Below, piece after piece: positions 8,350-17,590 of a stretch of DNA of 53,674 nucleotides. Under the pieces are notes generated by a model. That model was not told the DNA's origin and ran no database searches. It saw only the letters and a list, made by a program, of their open reading frames with translations. The stretch is from Bryobacterales bacterium (GTDB lineage Bacteria; Acidobacteriota; Terriglobia; Bryobacterales; Bryobacteraceae). Where the stretch lies: assembly GCA_026129915.1 (NCBI GenBank), contig JAHCHD010000012.1:1-53674 (forward strand). The letters run 5' to 3'. The position numbers and the translations under genes are program-made. How positions within the stretch are numbered: the stretch's first letter is position 1; each line of letters starts with the position of its first letter.

Positions 8350-10266
8350 ATGTCTAGTCTGAAAACCGCCATCATTTGGATGATTATCATCTGCATGGTG
8401 ATCTTTCTGTTCGCTTCTCTGCGGCAACAGTCGCAGAACCCGGAGCGCGTTCTCTCCTTCACCGAGTTCATGCAAGACGTCGAGTCCGGCAAGGTACTAA
8501 GCGTTGTGGTGAACAACACAGACGTGAAGGGCGAGTACAAGGACGAGAAAGCCACCCTCAAAACCGTAATCCCAGACAACTACCCGAACACCTTCGACAT
8601 CCTGCGAGAAAAGAACGTGAAGGTGACCATCGACAACCGCGACAACGGTTTGATCATGGCCCTCCTCTTCAACATGCTTCCCATCTTGCTGATTGTGTTC
8701 GTGTTTCTCTTCGTCATGCGGCAAATGCAAAGCGGTGGAAACAAGGCCCTCAGCTTTGGCAAGAGTAAGGCACGCCTGCACTCCGCACAGCAGAAGAAGG
8801 TGACCTTCAAGGATGTAGCCGGGGTAGAGGAAGCCAAGGAGGAGTTGGAGGAGATCATTGACTTCCTCCGCGAGCCGCAGAAGTTCCAGAAGCTTGGCGG
8901 GCGCATCCCTAAGGGCGTGCTGCTTGTTGGACCTCCCGGCACCGGCAAGACCCTGCTGGCGCGGGCGATTGCCGGGGAAGCGAATGTGCCTTTCTTCTCA
9001 ATCTCCGGTTCTGACTTCGTCGAGATGTTCGTCGGCGTTGGCGCAAGCCGCGTTCGTGACCTCTTCGAGCAAGGCAAGAAGAATGCCCCTTGCATTATTT
9101 TCATCGACGAAATCGATGCCGTGGGACGTCACCGGGGCGCGGGCTTGGGCGGCGGACATGACGAGCGGGAGCAGACCCTGAACCAATTGCTCGTCGAAAT
9201 GGACGGGTTTGAATCGAATGAAGGTGTCATTCTCGTCGCCGCAACCAACCGTCCGGACGTGCTCGACCCTGCACTCTTGCGCCCTGGTCGTTTTGACCGC
9301 CGCGTGGTTGTTGGCGTGCCCGACGTCAAAGGTCGCGAGAAGATCCTGAAGGTACACGTTCGAAAGACTCCCATCTCCGACGACGTCGATTTGAGCGTAA
9401 TCGCGCGCGGTACCCCTGGTTTTGCTGGAGCCGATCTTGCCAACCTGGTGAACGAAGCGGCGCTCATCGCTGCCCGCCAGAATCGCAAACTGGTGGCGAT
9501 GGTGGATTTCGAGCATGCCAAAGACAAGGTGCTGATGGGCGTGGAGCGGCGCTCCATGATCATGACGCCGGAAGAGAAGCGCAGTACGGCCTACCACGAG
9601 GCCGGCCATGCCGTGGTCGCGTCCGTCGTTCCTCACGCGGATCCGCTCCACAAGGTAACCATCATTCCGCGCGGCATGGCCCTCGGCCTTACCATGCAAC
9701 TGCCGATTGATGACAAGCACACGCAAAGCAAGGATTATCTTGAGGACCGCCTGGCTATCCTGATGGGTGGCCGTGTGGCTGAAGAGATCTTCCTGGGCCA
9801 GATCACAACAGGTGCCGGGAACGACATTGAACGCGCCACCGATATGGCCCGTCGCATGGTTTGCGAGTTCGGCATGAGTGACCTCGGCCCCATGAGCTTC
9901 GGCAAGAAGGAAGAGCAGATTTTCCTCGGCCGCGAGATCAACCAGCACCGTGACTATTCGGAAGAGACCGCGGTGCAGATTGATACGGCGGTGCGCAGCT
10001 TGGTGCGGAGTTCGTATGACCGCGCTCGCAAGATCATTGAGGACTATAAGGAGCCGATGATTCGCGTGGCGGAAGCCCTTCTGGAACGGGAAGTGCTGGA
10101 TGGGGAAGAGGTGAAGCGACTCCTTGCTGGAGAAGCTCTCGCTGATTTCTCCGGTCCAGGTGGCAGTGTCAAGCCTGGGGATACACAACAGGTACTGCGC
10201 CCTGAATCGGATTCGAAGCCTTCCAACCCTGGGTTGATGGAAGGGGGCTCACCCCAACCGGCGTGA
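8350..10266 (+). CDS. ftsH: ATP-dependent zinc metalloprotease FtsH
   Basis: The 638-residue membrane AAA+ protease degrades misassembled membrane proteins and short-lived regulators. Two membrane helices are visible (about 5-24 and 101-124), flanking the periplasmic segment. Walker A GPPGTGKT is at 194-201, Walker B IIFIDEID at 249-256 and the second region of homology RPGRFD at 311-316. The zinc site HEAGH is at 416-420. GGAG lies five bases upstream of the ATG. The last codons overlap the next gene (GTGA), so the HAD phosphatase is translationally coupled. All catalytic residues are intact. Confidence 0.98.
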   Translation: MSSLKTAIIWMIIICMVIFLFASLRQQSQNPERVLSFTEFMQDVESGKVLSVVVNNTDVKGEYKDEKATLKTVIPDNYPNTFDILREKNVKVTIDNRDNGLIMALLFNMLPILLIVFVFLFVMRQMQSGGNKALSFGKSKARLHSAQQKKVTFKDVAGVEEAKEELEEIIDFLREPQKFQKLGGRIPKGVLLVGPPGTGKTLLARAIAGEANVPFFSISGSDFVEMFVGVGASRVRDLFEQGKKNAPCIIFIDEIDAVGRHRGAGLGGGHDEREQTLNQLLVEMDGFESNEGVILVAATNRPDVLDPALLRPGRFDRRVVVGVPDVKGREKILKVHVRKTPISDDVDLSVIARGTPGFAGADLANLVNEAALIAARQNRKLVAMVDFEHAKDKVLMGVERRSMIMTPEEKRSTAYHEAGHAVVASVVPHADPLHKVTIIPRGMALGLTMQLPIDDKHTQSKDYLEDRLAILMGGRVAEEIFLGQITTGAGNDIERATDMARRMVCEFGMSDLGPMSFGKKEEQIFLGREINQHRDYSEETAVQIDTAVRSLVRSSYDRARKIIEDYKEPMIRVAEALLEREVLDGEEVKRLLAGEALADFSGPGGSVKPGDTQQVLRPESDSKPSNPGLMEGGSPQPA

Positions 10267-10904
10267 TTCCCTCGTTTCCAGCATATTTGTTTGACGTCGA
10301 CGGCACCTTGCTCGAGTCTGCACCCGATATTGTGGGTGCGGTGGAGAAGGTGCTGTCGGCGCATGGAGCCCCCAACCTTTCCTTTCCCTACCTTGCCTCG
10401 TTCATCGGTAAACATCTCTTTGCCCTTTTCGATGAGGTATTTCCCAATGCTGACGACGCCTTGCGTGAGCAACTGCTAAAGGAATACCGGGAAACTTACT
10501 GGGCACGGGAGCACCGGTCTACAAAGCGGTACCCAGGCGTCGCCGAAGGACTGGCCGCTCTCGGCGGCCTGAAGGCGACTGCCACCACCAAGAGCACGCA
10601 AACCACCCACGTTGTGCTGGAGAAATTCGGGCTTCGCCCGTACTTCCAGCACGTCCAGGGCACCGACGGATTCCCCGCGAAGCCCGCGCCAGATGTACTC
10701 TTTCGCGCCATGGAAGGGCTCGGGATTACTCCCGACGCCTGCTTACTGGTGGGCGATTCCGCGTCCGACATGGCAGCCGGAAGGGCGGCCGGCGTCAGGA
10801 TCTGCGCTGTGGACTACGGTTACGGCAATCACGAAGAGATGCGATCGTACTCGCCCGACTATTGGATCTCGGACTTGCGGGAGTTAAGCCAGAACGGAAG
10901 CTAG
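10263..10904 (+). CDS. HAD-family hydrolase, phosphoglycolate-phosphatase-like
   Basis: The 213-residue protein belongs to HAD subfamily IA with a helical cap. Motif I FDVDGT (10-15) supplies D11 and D13. The Thr of TATTKST fits motif II, the lysine of KPAPD fits motif III and VGDSASD fits motif IV. This matches Gph/PGMB-like phosphatases, but the substrate cannot be told from sequence. It starts with GTG at 10263 inside the ftsH stop codon, so it is translationally coupled and forms the end of the tilS-ftsH transcription unit. Confidence 0.88.
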   Translation: MIPSFPAYLFDVDGTLLESAPDIVGAVEKVLSAHGAPNLSFPYLASFIGKHLFALFDEVFPNADDALREQLLKEYRETYWAREHRSTKRYPGVAEGLAALGGLKATATTKSTQTTHVVLEKFGLRPYFQHVQGTDGFPAKPAPDVLFRAMEGLGITPDACLLVGDSASDMAAGRAAGVRICAVDYGYGNHEEMRSYSPDYWISDLRELSQNGS

Positions 10905-10979
10905 CAAGTGCCTCTTGCCGGTCGTCCGCGTTTGCCGTGGCGGCCAGGCTCCACAACTCCGCAATCTCCGGCAGGGCAT

Positions 10980-11447
10980 CTATCGCACGCGCCAGTTCCG
11001 CACCGCCACCCCGGAATACGTGGCGCCGATAGCGAAGTTCGTGATGGCAAGCGGCTTTTCCAGTTCCGGGTTCTTCTTCACCAGATAGTGCTGCCCGATC
11101 AAGGCCGCACCCAGCACCCCAAACTTAATCGCTGTGCCTCGCGCGTGCAGATGCCCGGAGGAACTCCGCAGCATTCCGTTGGCCTCCGCGTAGCCCCAAC
11201 TGCTGGCGACATCCATCGAACTCCCGGCAACCAGCGCCGCCGCGCTCCACTTCCACAACTTCTTCCACTTCCCTGGGCGCGGAGCACGGTCTGTCATTTC
11301 GTAACCAACATCGGGTCTCGTCACCGGATGGTATGCGGATCCCGCCATCCCCGCTCCGGTGCTTAGCACCAGCAAGGCGCAGATCCACAAGATCGTTCCG
11401 CAGGTGCGGGAAGCTATCCGGCGATTGAAAATGGACATACGAAACAT
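10980..11447 (-). CDS. Small exported or membrane hypothetical protein
   Basis: The 155-residue product starts at ATG 11447, seven bases behind the strong site GAGGAGAG. The longer in-frame start at 11504 has no such site. An N-terminal basic stretch is followed by a hydrophobic helix (ILWICALLVLSTGAGMAGSA) that may be a signal peptide. Two further hydrophobic segments lie around SAAALVAGSSMDVASSWGY and KFGVLGAALIGQHYLV. The residues between are basic and Trp-rich (WKKLWKWS). I do not recognise the family. The gene stands alone, facing the HAD phosphatase gene. Confidence 0.65.
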   Translation of the reverse strand: MFRMSIFNRRIASRTCGTILWICALLVLSTGAGMAGSAYHPVTRPDVGYEMTDRAPRPGKWKKLWKWSAAALVAGSSMDVASSWGYAEANGMLRSSSGHLHARGTAIKFGVLGAALIGQHYLVKKNPELEKPLAITNFAIGATYSGVAVRNWRVR

Positions 11448-12024
11448 AGGCGTTCTCTCCTCGGTGACACACGTCGTACCACGGCATTCCAGGTAGATCT
11501 GCATGATTTCTCAGCAAGGCAACCTAGAGTGCGTATTACGGATTTGTGTCTGTTTACTTAGTATTTCAGGAGAACTTGGCGCCTAGTTTCCGTGAGTTCA
11601 GTGTATCAGTTTGGAACGGATTTACAAGATGGCTGTGGTATAGGACTACAAGTTGAATAGCGCACCAAGTCCCAGACCTTAGTACTTGAACGGCCATGGG
11701 AACCGCTGTGCGTTCACGCTATCTTACTGACGGAAAATGATTTATTCTATGCCCTTCGCACTGCCCGATGTCCGACCTCCAATGGCATTTCCCGAAACTT
11801 GTGCGACGCATGTGGTATTGGCTACACGTACTAAGTAAGTTTTTCGGTAAAAATGCTCTAAACCCTTAGGGGATTTTCCCGATTATTCCAATGGTATCCA
11901 GTCCTTCGCAAACGTATCCCAGGAGAAGTTCCACTCTGCCTGAAGTTTCTTATCTGCTAGTATCGTGCCAGCCCCTCGCGCAAAGAGTGGCTCCCTGCCA
12001 AGATAGAGCAAGAAACGAGGATTG
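11448..12024. other. Long gene-free stretch of lower G+C
   Basis: No credible open frame lies here. The base composition is visibly richer in A+T than the flanking genes, and stops are frequent in all frames. I see a loose inverted repeat (TGAACG ... CGTTCA around 11688-11720) and A/T-rich patches near 11740-11760 and 11835-11850 that may hold promoters for the two divergent flanking genes. No tRNA or other structured RNA was recognised. Confidence 0.5.
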
Positions 12025-12543
12025 ATGTCCCGCGATCACGAATTGGAACTGATCCACCCGTCTCAGTTTGAGCAACTCCTCAAGGACGCCACGCAGTCTC
12101 CCCGCAGACGGGCGGTTCACTGTTTCCACTCTGGCCCCGATGACAATCCTCATCGCTTCCTGAACCTCATCCTCCACGGCTCCTACGTGGCCCCTCACCG
12201 CCATGCGCTGCCACCCAAGGCAGAGAGCTTCGTGGTGCTGCGCGGAAAGCTTGGCGTGATCCTTTTCGATGACTTCGGCAGCGTACGAAGCACCCACCAT
12301 CTGCACGCACTGGGTGAGCCACAAGCGTCTGCGGACTCCTCGCCCGCCTGCGGACTCGACTTGGTCCCTGGGATCTGGCATTCGATTGTGGCGCTGTCCC
12401 CGGTCGCCATAATTTTTGAAGTGAAGCCGGGGCCCTACGACGCGGGAACAGATAAGGAGTTTGCACCTTGGGCGCCGTCGGAAGCAGATCCCAACGCCCC
12501 GGCCTATGTGGAGTGGCTCGAGCAGCTGTTCGAAGGGCATTAG
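12025..12543 (+). CDS. WbuC-family cupin-fold metalloprotein
   Basis: About 172 residues with a single cupin domain. HRFLNLILHGSYVAPHRH and then PKAESFVVLRGKLGVILFD give the His/Glu metal-binding pattern, and a later histidine sits in VPGIWHSIVAL. This matches the WbuC family, found in O-antigen clusters and elsewhere, whose reaction is not established. ATG 12025 follows GAGG at 12017-12020. The TTG three bases earlier is an alternative start. No polysaccharide genes lie next to it. Confidence 0.82.
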   Translation: MSRDHELELIHPSQFEQLLKDATQSPRRRAVHCFHSGPDDNPHRFLNLILHGSYVAPHRHALPPKAESFVVLRGKLGVILFDDFGSVRSTHHLHALGEPQASADSSPACGLDLVPGIWHSIVALSPVAIIFEVKPGPYDAGTDKEFAPWAPSEADPNAPAYVEWLEQLFEGH

Positions 12544-12655
12544 CGCCAATTTTGTCATCGCACGGAACTTTTTCCGCCGCCAGACGCAATACTTCTCAGA
12601 GAGCAGCCTGAGCAGGACCGCCGGGGTCGGATGGCGGCACATTCCCTGGAAGCAA

Positions 12656-13381
12656 ATGAGTTCACTATCCATGTCCTGGTGGTTCAGGTCGAAATCCCGG
12701 AAGCCAGCGACTGCGTCGAAGGGCGAGCCGGTCACCGGGGCAAGCGCCACCAGCGATGGGGAACTCGATGGGCTCGCAACTCCAGGCCCGGAGGCGGTTG
12801 CGGCGATCTATCAGCGGCACGGACGATCAGTTTACCGCTTCGCTTACGCCTTGACGGCCTCGCGTGAGGCAGCAGAGGAGACCACACAAGAGGTGTTCCT
12901 TTTTCTGCTGCGCGAGTGGAAACGATACGATCCCGCTAAGGGCACCTTAGAGGCTTGGATCTTGGGCATCACACGGCACCTCGCTCGAAAGCACTGCGCT
13001 TCCGGCAGGTTGCTGCCCTTGGACGCCGACGAGTCCGGCGACGGCCTGGCGCCTGGAGCCACCAGCGGGATTCTGGAAACGCTGCTTCACCGCGAGCAGC
13101 GGCTTCAGCTTCACGGCGCGATTGCGGAGCTACCCGAAGCCTATCGGGAAGCATTGGTGCTCCACGCGTTGCAAGGGCTTCCCTACGAGCGGGTAGCCGA
13201 ACAACTCGGATGCCCGCTTGGAACCGTGCGCTCCCGGATCGCGCGAGCCAAAGAGATGCTTGTCCGTCGCTTGCGTGCAAGCAGCCCAGTACTTCCAGTT
13301 CCGAACAACTCACCCGCAACGTCGTCCACATTGGAGTTCGAGGATGTTCCGGCGCAGAAAGGAGCACCAAATGCCAGTTGA
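12656..13381 (+). CDS. RNA polymerase ECF-type sigma factor
   Basis: The product carries sigma-70 region 2 (YQRHGRSVYRFAYAL ... TQEVFLFLLREW, then GTLEAWILGITRHLAR) and region 4 with its helix-turn-helix (LPEAYREALVLHALQGLPYE ... GCPLGTVRSRIARAKEML). Region 1.1 and region 3 are absent, as in ECF factors. The start is uncertain: ATG 12656 has a weak GGAAG just upstream and ATG 12671 has none, while the frame stays open further upstream through the end of the cupin gene. The gene overlaps the next one by 11 bases, the usual linkage of an ECF sigma and its regulator. Confidence 0.9.
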   Translation: MSSLSMSWWFRSKSRKPATASKGEPVTGASATSDGELDGLATPGPEAVAAIYQRHGRSVYRFAYALTASREAAEETTQEVFLFLLREWKRYDPAKGTLEAWILGITRHLARKHCASGRLLPLDADESGDGLAPGATSGILETLLHREQRLQLHGAIAELPEAYREALVLHALQGLPYERVAEQLGCPLGTVRSRIARAKEMLVRRLRASSPVLPVPNNSPATSSTLEFEDVPAQKGAPNAS

Positions 13382-14225
13382 GTGGAATCCTCCACAAGGG
13401 GACCCGCGATGTGATCACGATCGCGCGGTTCTCGGTACAGATCTTGGCAACCGGAGCATCTCCGCCGCCGAGTCCGAGGTCTTAGATCAGGCCCTGCAAG
13501 CGCTAGCGCGGGACAGCCAGGATGCGGAGCCGTCCGCTTGGTTGGAAGCCAGCATCCTGCAGGCAGCCCGACAGCAAGGGCTGTTAGTTCCTAAAGGCGA
13601 ATCCTCCGCATCCACGGCCGTGCAACAACACGATGCAGCTTGGCGTTGGATCTGGCAACCGGCCATGTGGACGATGGCGACCGTCGCTGCAGTGACGGCT
13701 CTGCTGTGGATTCCGGCATGGCGAGAATCGCTCTCGGTTCCAGAGAAGCCACTGCCAGGATTAGCTGTTGTGGCGTCCGTTCCGCCCGAAGCAAGCCTGG
13801 GGGGCGTCACCGGGGACCACGCAGGCGCTCCGGCGCTCGCTGCGATTGCGAAACCACGTTCAGCGCGGAAGCCACGAGCGGTGACATCCCCCCGGGAGAC
13901 CGTACTCGCTTCAGCACCGGTCGCCCCCCGTAACGGGATGAACCCGGATACCGAAGGCGCCGCGCCACCCTCGATGGAATGGCCTGCTGAGGTCCTGGCT
14001 GCCGCTCGCCAGATGACGCAGCGAAACCAAATTGAAAGCCTGCCCGCCCGCTTCGCGCCGGAGCAGACACTTCAATCCGTGCGTGTGCGGATGGGAGCAA
14101 ACGATCTTTGGCGGATGGGATTGTCATCGGCGCCCACCCCAAACAATCAAGCCGTACTGGCCGATTTCCTCGTAGGCGAGGACGGACGGCCACTGGCAGT
14201 GCGCCTGGTAGGCGTATACCCCTGA
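13371..14225 (+). CDS. Single-pass membrane protein, probable anti-sigma partner
   Basis: The start is ATG 13371, seven bases behind GGAG, overlapping the end of the sigma gene. The 284-residue protein has a cytoplasmic N-terminal part (1-95), one membrane helix (about 98-116, MWTMATVAAVTALLWIPAW) and a periplasmic part. The last 75 residues form a folded-looking domain with RVRMGANDLWRMGL and VLADFLVGEDGRPLAVRL. The zinc-binding HxxxCxxC of ZAS anti-sigma factors is not visible. Position and topology suggest an anti-sigma factor; sequence alone does not prove this. Confidence 0.7.
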   Translation: MPVEWNPPQGDPRCDHDRAVLGTDLGNRSISAAESEVLDQALQALARDSQDAEPSAWLEASILQAARQQGLLVPKGESSASTAVQQHDAAWRWIWQPAMWTMATVAAVTALLWIPAWRESLSVPEKPLPGLAVVASVPPEASLGGVTGDHAGAPALAAIAKPRSARKPRAVTSPRETVLASAPVAPRNGMNPDTEGAAPPSMEWPAEVLAAARQMTQRNQIESLPARFAPEQTLQSVRVRMGANDLWRMGLSSAPTPNNQAVLADFLVGEDGRPLAVRLVGVYP

Positions 14226-14303
14226 GCGCCTGTTGCTTACTCGCCATATTTCGTGAAGAGCACAGGAACGCTAGACATGATGGATCTGATTTGGAGGAAA
14301 AAC

Positions 14304-15368
14304 ATGAAAACTTGTATCACGTCAACCTGCCGGCTGTCCCTGGCCAGTCTCGCGGTGGGACTGCTGTTTGCACAGGCGCCCTTGCCGCCACCCCCGCCGC
14401 CACCACCACCTGGGTCTCAGGCTTTTGGCGTCACGCGGGATGTGGTGATCTCCGGACAAGGCCCCAACTTCCATTTCATCGCAGCCGAGCCTGCGTTCCT
14501 GGGCAAGCCGGTAACAGGTGCCCCGTACTCGGCGGAATCCGTGAACGAAACCACGCGCGTACTTGGCGATGGCACGCGAATTCAGAACAGTGTCTCCTCC
14601 CGCGTCGCACGAGATAGCGAGGGGCGAACGCGCAATGAGCATACCCTTCCCGCCATCGGCCCAATGAACGCAACTGAGCGAGAGCCGCGCACCCAAATCA
14701 CGATCGCTGACCCGGTAAACCGAAAGTCGATTATTCTCGACCCCAAGGCACAGACCGCAAGGGTGATTGCGATGCCACCCATGCCGCCCATGCCACCCAT
14801 GCCCCCAACCGCTGGGGCCGAATCTAGAACGATGACCTGGGACTCTACAGAAACAGGAGTTGCAGGCAACGCTACCCAGCAGAATGTGGTGATTCATCGC
14901 CGGATAGCGAGTTCTGCTGGCGCTAGCGGGGACTCAGTGCCGCCCGTCCCACCCACCGCTCAGATCCACATGCTTCCTAGGGGTACGATGGGGTCCATTC
15001 AGATGCACCAGATCGAGACTCCTGACAATGTGACAGTGGAAGATCTGGGAGAGCGCCAGATCGAAGGTGTGAATGCGACGGGTACCCGTCGCACCATTAC
15101 GATTCCCATCGGAGCGATTGGGAACGACCGCCCCATCGTGTCGGTTACGGAGGAGTGGACTTCGCCCGAGCTGAAGGTGGTCTTGCTGCGCACCACACGG
15201 GATCCCCAGATCGGTGAGATCACCCACAAGCTGACCAACCTCAACCGCAGCGAGCCCCTCAAGGAGCTGTTTGAGGTTCCGTCAGGCTACACCGTGCTGG
15301 ATCCCCCCTACACCGTGCTGGATCCCCCAGCCCAACGTCGGCATCTCGAAATTAGGACGACCCCCTGA
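14304..15368 (+). CDS. Exported proline-rich hypothetical protein
   Basis: GGAGG lies seven bases before ATG 14304, which gives a 354-residue protein with a signal peptide ending near LLFAQA. The mature protein starts with nine consecutive prolines, which would require EF-P for efficient translation. It contains an MPPMPPMPP repeat in the middle. The remainder appears to be beta-rich, with repeated Thr/Arg-rich strands (RRTITIPIGAIGNDRPIV, then VTEEWTSPELKVVLLRTTRD). The C-terminus holds a duplicated YTVLDPP. It lies 78 bases after the putative anti-sigma gene and is likely a target or part of the same unit. No known family was recognised. Confidence 0.75.
   Translation: MKTCITSTCRLSLASLAVGLLFAQAPLPPPPPPPPPGSQAFGVTRDVVISGQGPNFHFIAAEPAFLGKPVTGAPYSAESVNETTRVLGDGTRIQNSVSSRVARDSEGRTRNEHTLPAIGPMNATEREPRTQITIADPVNRKSIILDPKAQTARVIAMPPMPPMPPMPPTAGAESRTMTWDSTETGVAGNATQQNVVIHRRIASSAGASGDSVPPVPPTAQIHMLPRGTMGSIQMHQIETPDNVTVEDLGERQIEGVNATGTRRTITIPIGAIGNDRPIVSVTEEWTSPELKVVLLRTTRDPQIGEITHKLTNLNRSEPLKELFEVPSGYTVLDPPYTVLDPPAQRRHLEIRTTP
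15288..15329 (+). repeat. In-frame 21-bp tandem duplication
   Basis: TACACCGTGCTGGATCCCCC occurs at 15288 and again at 15309. The 21-base units differ only in the last base and encode YTVLDPP twice, near the C-terminus of the exported proline-rich protein. The near-identity indicates a recent slippage or duplication event. Confidence 0.9.
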
Positions 15369-15409
15369 TCTCTTGTTCAGTGCGGCAACCGTTCCCCGAA
15401 ATCAACCGA

Positions 15410-15445
15410 GAACCCGCCGAAGGCACCCGAGGCATCGGCGGGTTC
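15410..15445. terminator. 11-bp stem-loop between convergent genes, probable bidirectional terminator
   Basis: GAACCCGCCGA (15410-15420) pairs perfectly with TCGGCGGGTTC (15435-15445) around a 14-base loop. The sequence after it on the plus strand (TTCCATTTC) is only moderately T-rich. It lies between the stop codons of the exported proline-rich protein and the HlyD-type adaptor and could end both transcripts. Confidence 0.65.
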
Positions 15446-15486
15446 TTCCATTTCAGACGAAGCGACACGGCCGACCGCGGTTTCTG

Positions 15487-16701
15487 CTACGGGTAGGTAG
15501 GCTGTACTTTCAGGCCGTCGCGAAGCTCGCGATCCACCAACAGGGCCACGCTTTCGCTCTCCTGTAGCCCCTCCTGCACCTCCGCTTGCGTAACGCTGGT
15601 GATTCCCACCCGTACCGGCTGCCAGCGAAGTGCAGTTCCCTCCAGCTTCCAAACTCCCTCCTCCCCAAGGCGGCGGCGGATGGCTTGCTTGGGCACTACC
15701 AGCGCCCCGGTCGCTTGGGCGCTCAAAATCTCCGCGTTCACATTCGCGCCCGGCAGCAGGTTGCCATCGGGATTCTGAATGCGGCAGACCACCTCCCCCA
15801 CCTGCCTTGTGCCGAAGGTTTGAATCCGTGTGGGAAGGCGATCCACCAAGCCCTTCCATGTGACGCCTGGTAACGCATCCCAACGAATGCTCACCGCCAG
15901 ACCCTCGCGAATGCGGCCCAACTCCGGCTCGTCCACATACACCAGAATCCGCAATATCTGCAGATCGCCGACACGGCCCAAAAACTCTCCTGGTTGCAGC
16001 CACGCACCCGCTTTCATCGGAAACTCATACAGTGTGCCGGTCGCCGGGCTGCGCGCCACGGTTTCACTTACCCGGCGGTTGGCTGCTTCCGCACGGGCAC
16101 GGGCAGCGGCAACGGCAGCACGTGCGTCTTCCCGATCCGCATCGGAAAGCAGCGCTTCCAGTTGGGCGCTAACGCTGTTAACCCGCTCCTGCGCCACTGC
16201 GACGCGGCGTTCTTCCAATTCCAGTTCGCGGGCAGTGGCTGCCTTGGCCTCCACCAACCGACGCAATTTCGCGGCCTCGTCTTGTGCTTGCTGCAACGTG
16301 AGCTTCGCCTCGCCGAGAGAACCCTCCAGCTCCTTTCGGTGAAGTGGATTCCCTCCCGCAATTGCCTCCAGCAGTCTCGCCTCTGCGGCCAATAACGCCG
16401 ATTGGGCATCACGAAGCGCCGTCTGCGCCTCCGCGTCGTCTACGCGCAGCAAAGGCGCTCCCGAATTCACCTGCTGGCCCTGGCTCACCAGAACCTGAAC
16501 CACGCGCCCGCCAGCGGCGGAACGAACCTCAGCGCCATCCAGCGGCTCCACCTGCCCGTTCGTCACCACAGTGCTCGCCAGGTCCCCCCGCTGCACCTTG
16601 GCGAATGGAACCTCAGGAGGGCTCGCTCCCAGCAGTTGATAAATGGCAATTCCACCTGCCAGCACCAGCGCCGCTATCAGAAACCATCGGATAAGTCGCA
16701 A
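15487..16701 (-). CDS. HlyD/RND-type periplasmic adaptor subunit (membrane fusion protein)
   Basis: The start is a TTG at 16701, nine bases behind AAGGAG, which gives MRLIRWF and an immediate membrane anchor (5-24). Longer in-frame starts would run into the upstream gene. The 404-residue protein has the paired biotinyl-lipoyl halves (AGGRVVQVLVSQGQQVNSG and a later ATGTLYEFPMKAGAWLQPGE), a long Ala/Glu/Arg-rich coiled-coil hairpin between them, and beta-barrel and membrane-proximal domains (ILVYVDEPELGRI). Such adaptors bridge inner-membrane exporters and an outer-membrane channel. No RND or ABC pump gene is adjacent, so its partner is unknown. Confidence 0.88.
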   Translation of the reverse strand: MRLIRWFLIAALVLAGGIAIYQLLGASPPEVPFAKVQRGDLASTVVTNGQVEPLDGAEVRSAAGGRVVQVLVSQGQQVNSGAPLLRVDDAEAQTALRDAQSALLAAEARLLEAIAGGNPLHRKELEGSLGEAKLTLQQAQDEAAKLRRLVEAKAATARELELEERRVAVAQERVNSVSAQLEALLSDADREDARAAVAAARARAEAANRRVSETVARSPATGTLYEFPMKAGAWLQPGEFLGRVGDLQILRILVYVDEPELGRIREGLAVSIRWDALPGVTWKGLVDRLPTRIQTFGTRQVGEVVCRIQNPDGNLLPGANVNAEILSAQATGALVVPKQAIRRRLGEEGVWKLEGTALRWQPVRVGITSVTQAEVQEGLQESESVALLVDRELRDGLKVQPTYP

Positions 16702-16741
16702 GCGGGTAGTCTCCTTCAGATCGCACGAGCGCCTGTCCAGC

Positions 16742-17389
16742 CTAGGTACGCGAAAGAACCGCGTCGCGCGGCGACGCACAGTAATCAAAAAGCAATTGCC
16801 ATTCCGCCAGTTGGATAGCCAGAGTTTCCCGCATGTGAGGATGCCGCGCGTCGTGCGCGGCCGCATCACAGAGGTCAGCGAACCATAGGGCATCCCAAGT
16901 GGCCGGCAACTCCAGGCGATTGCCCGCCTTCGCTACGATTTCCGTTGCGGCGTCATGCAAGGCCGGATGCACTGCATGTCGCCCGGCCCGACGCAGCCAG
17001 TACTTCGCGTTCCAGTTATCAGGTTCCTGACGGTGCAAGATGCCATGCCAGTAGGAGCCTTCCGGAGTGTGAATCTCCTGCGAAATCGCGTGGCTCTCGG
17101 CAAAACATGAGAAGTAGAGCCAAAGGCCCGCTAACGCAGCCTCTGGTTCACCTGCATCCCGAAACCACTCGGAGGCATTCGCGCCTTGCATCCGGCTGCG
17201 CACTTCCGTTGATACGCAGCCCTTCGCCAGCAGTGGCAGCGGCCGGTTTCCTTCTCCATCCAGAGCAAGCACGGAGGCAACCTCCGGGTGATAGCGCGAT
17301 GCCACAAAGCTCATGCTTCCATCGTAGGCTAGCGGACCCGCTTTGGAGTGGGGCATCCGAATGAGAAGCTCCAGCCGACAGAGGACCAT
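16742..17389 (-). CDS. Conserved hypothetical protein with a WHG-x-LHRQEPD motif
   Basis: The 215-residue soluble protein starts at ATG 17389, eight bases after GGAGG. Its most striking part, LYFSCFAESHAISQEIHTPE followed by GSYWHGILHRQEPD and NAKYWLRR, is a Trp/His-rich block that I associate with a conserved but uncharacterised bacterial family. The clustered His, Glu and Trp residues suggest a ligand or metal site. That is an inference. It lies 40 bases upstream of the adaptor gene on the same strand and may be co-transcribed. Confidence 0.75.
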   Translation of the reverse strand: MVLCRLELLIRMPHSKAGPLAYDGSMSFVASRYHPEVASVLALDGEGNRPLPLLAKGCVSTEVRSRMQGANASEWFRDAGEPEAALAGLWLYFSCFAESHAISQEIHTPEGSYWHGILHRQEPDNWNAKYWLRRAGRHAVHPALHDAATEIVAKAGNRLELPATWDALWFADLCDAAAHDARHPHMRETLAIQLAEWQLLFDYCASPRDAVLSRT

Positions 17390-17590
17390 TCGCTAAACCT
17401 CCACTGGCTGCTACAAACCCATATCTCGGATAGATGCAGGAAGATCTTACATAGCTATTGTGGAAAATACTTGCCAGAAATTGACCCGTAGAGACTGTCT
17501 TCCATTCGTAAGTGATTGTTTTGCAAAGTGTTAGCAGTTGCCATGGAGTTTGGCACCCCACATGCATCTCTATAGATCGAGGTGATGCGA

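Noticed and set aside
8998..10188. 396-codon frame antisense to ftsH
   Set aside because: It mirrors the ftsH coding sequence with high His/Val content typical of a shadow frame and has no recognisable domain.
10903..10919. Small hairpin GCAAG-TGCCT-CTTGC after the HAD gene
   Set aside because: The five-base stem is too short and lacks a T tail to call a terminator.
11950..12750. 266-codon minus-strand frame
   Set aside because: It is antisense to the well-supported WbuC-type cupin gene and crosses into the sigma region; no domain or start site supports it.
15377..16003. 208-codon minus-strand frame inside the adaptor gene
   Set aside because: It is a shadow of the adaptor coding sequence and has low-complexity Arg/Gly content.
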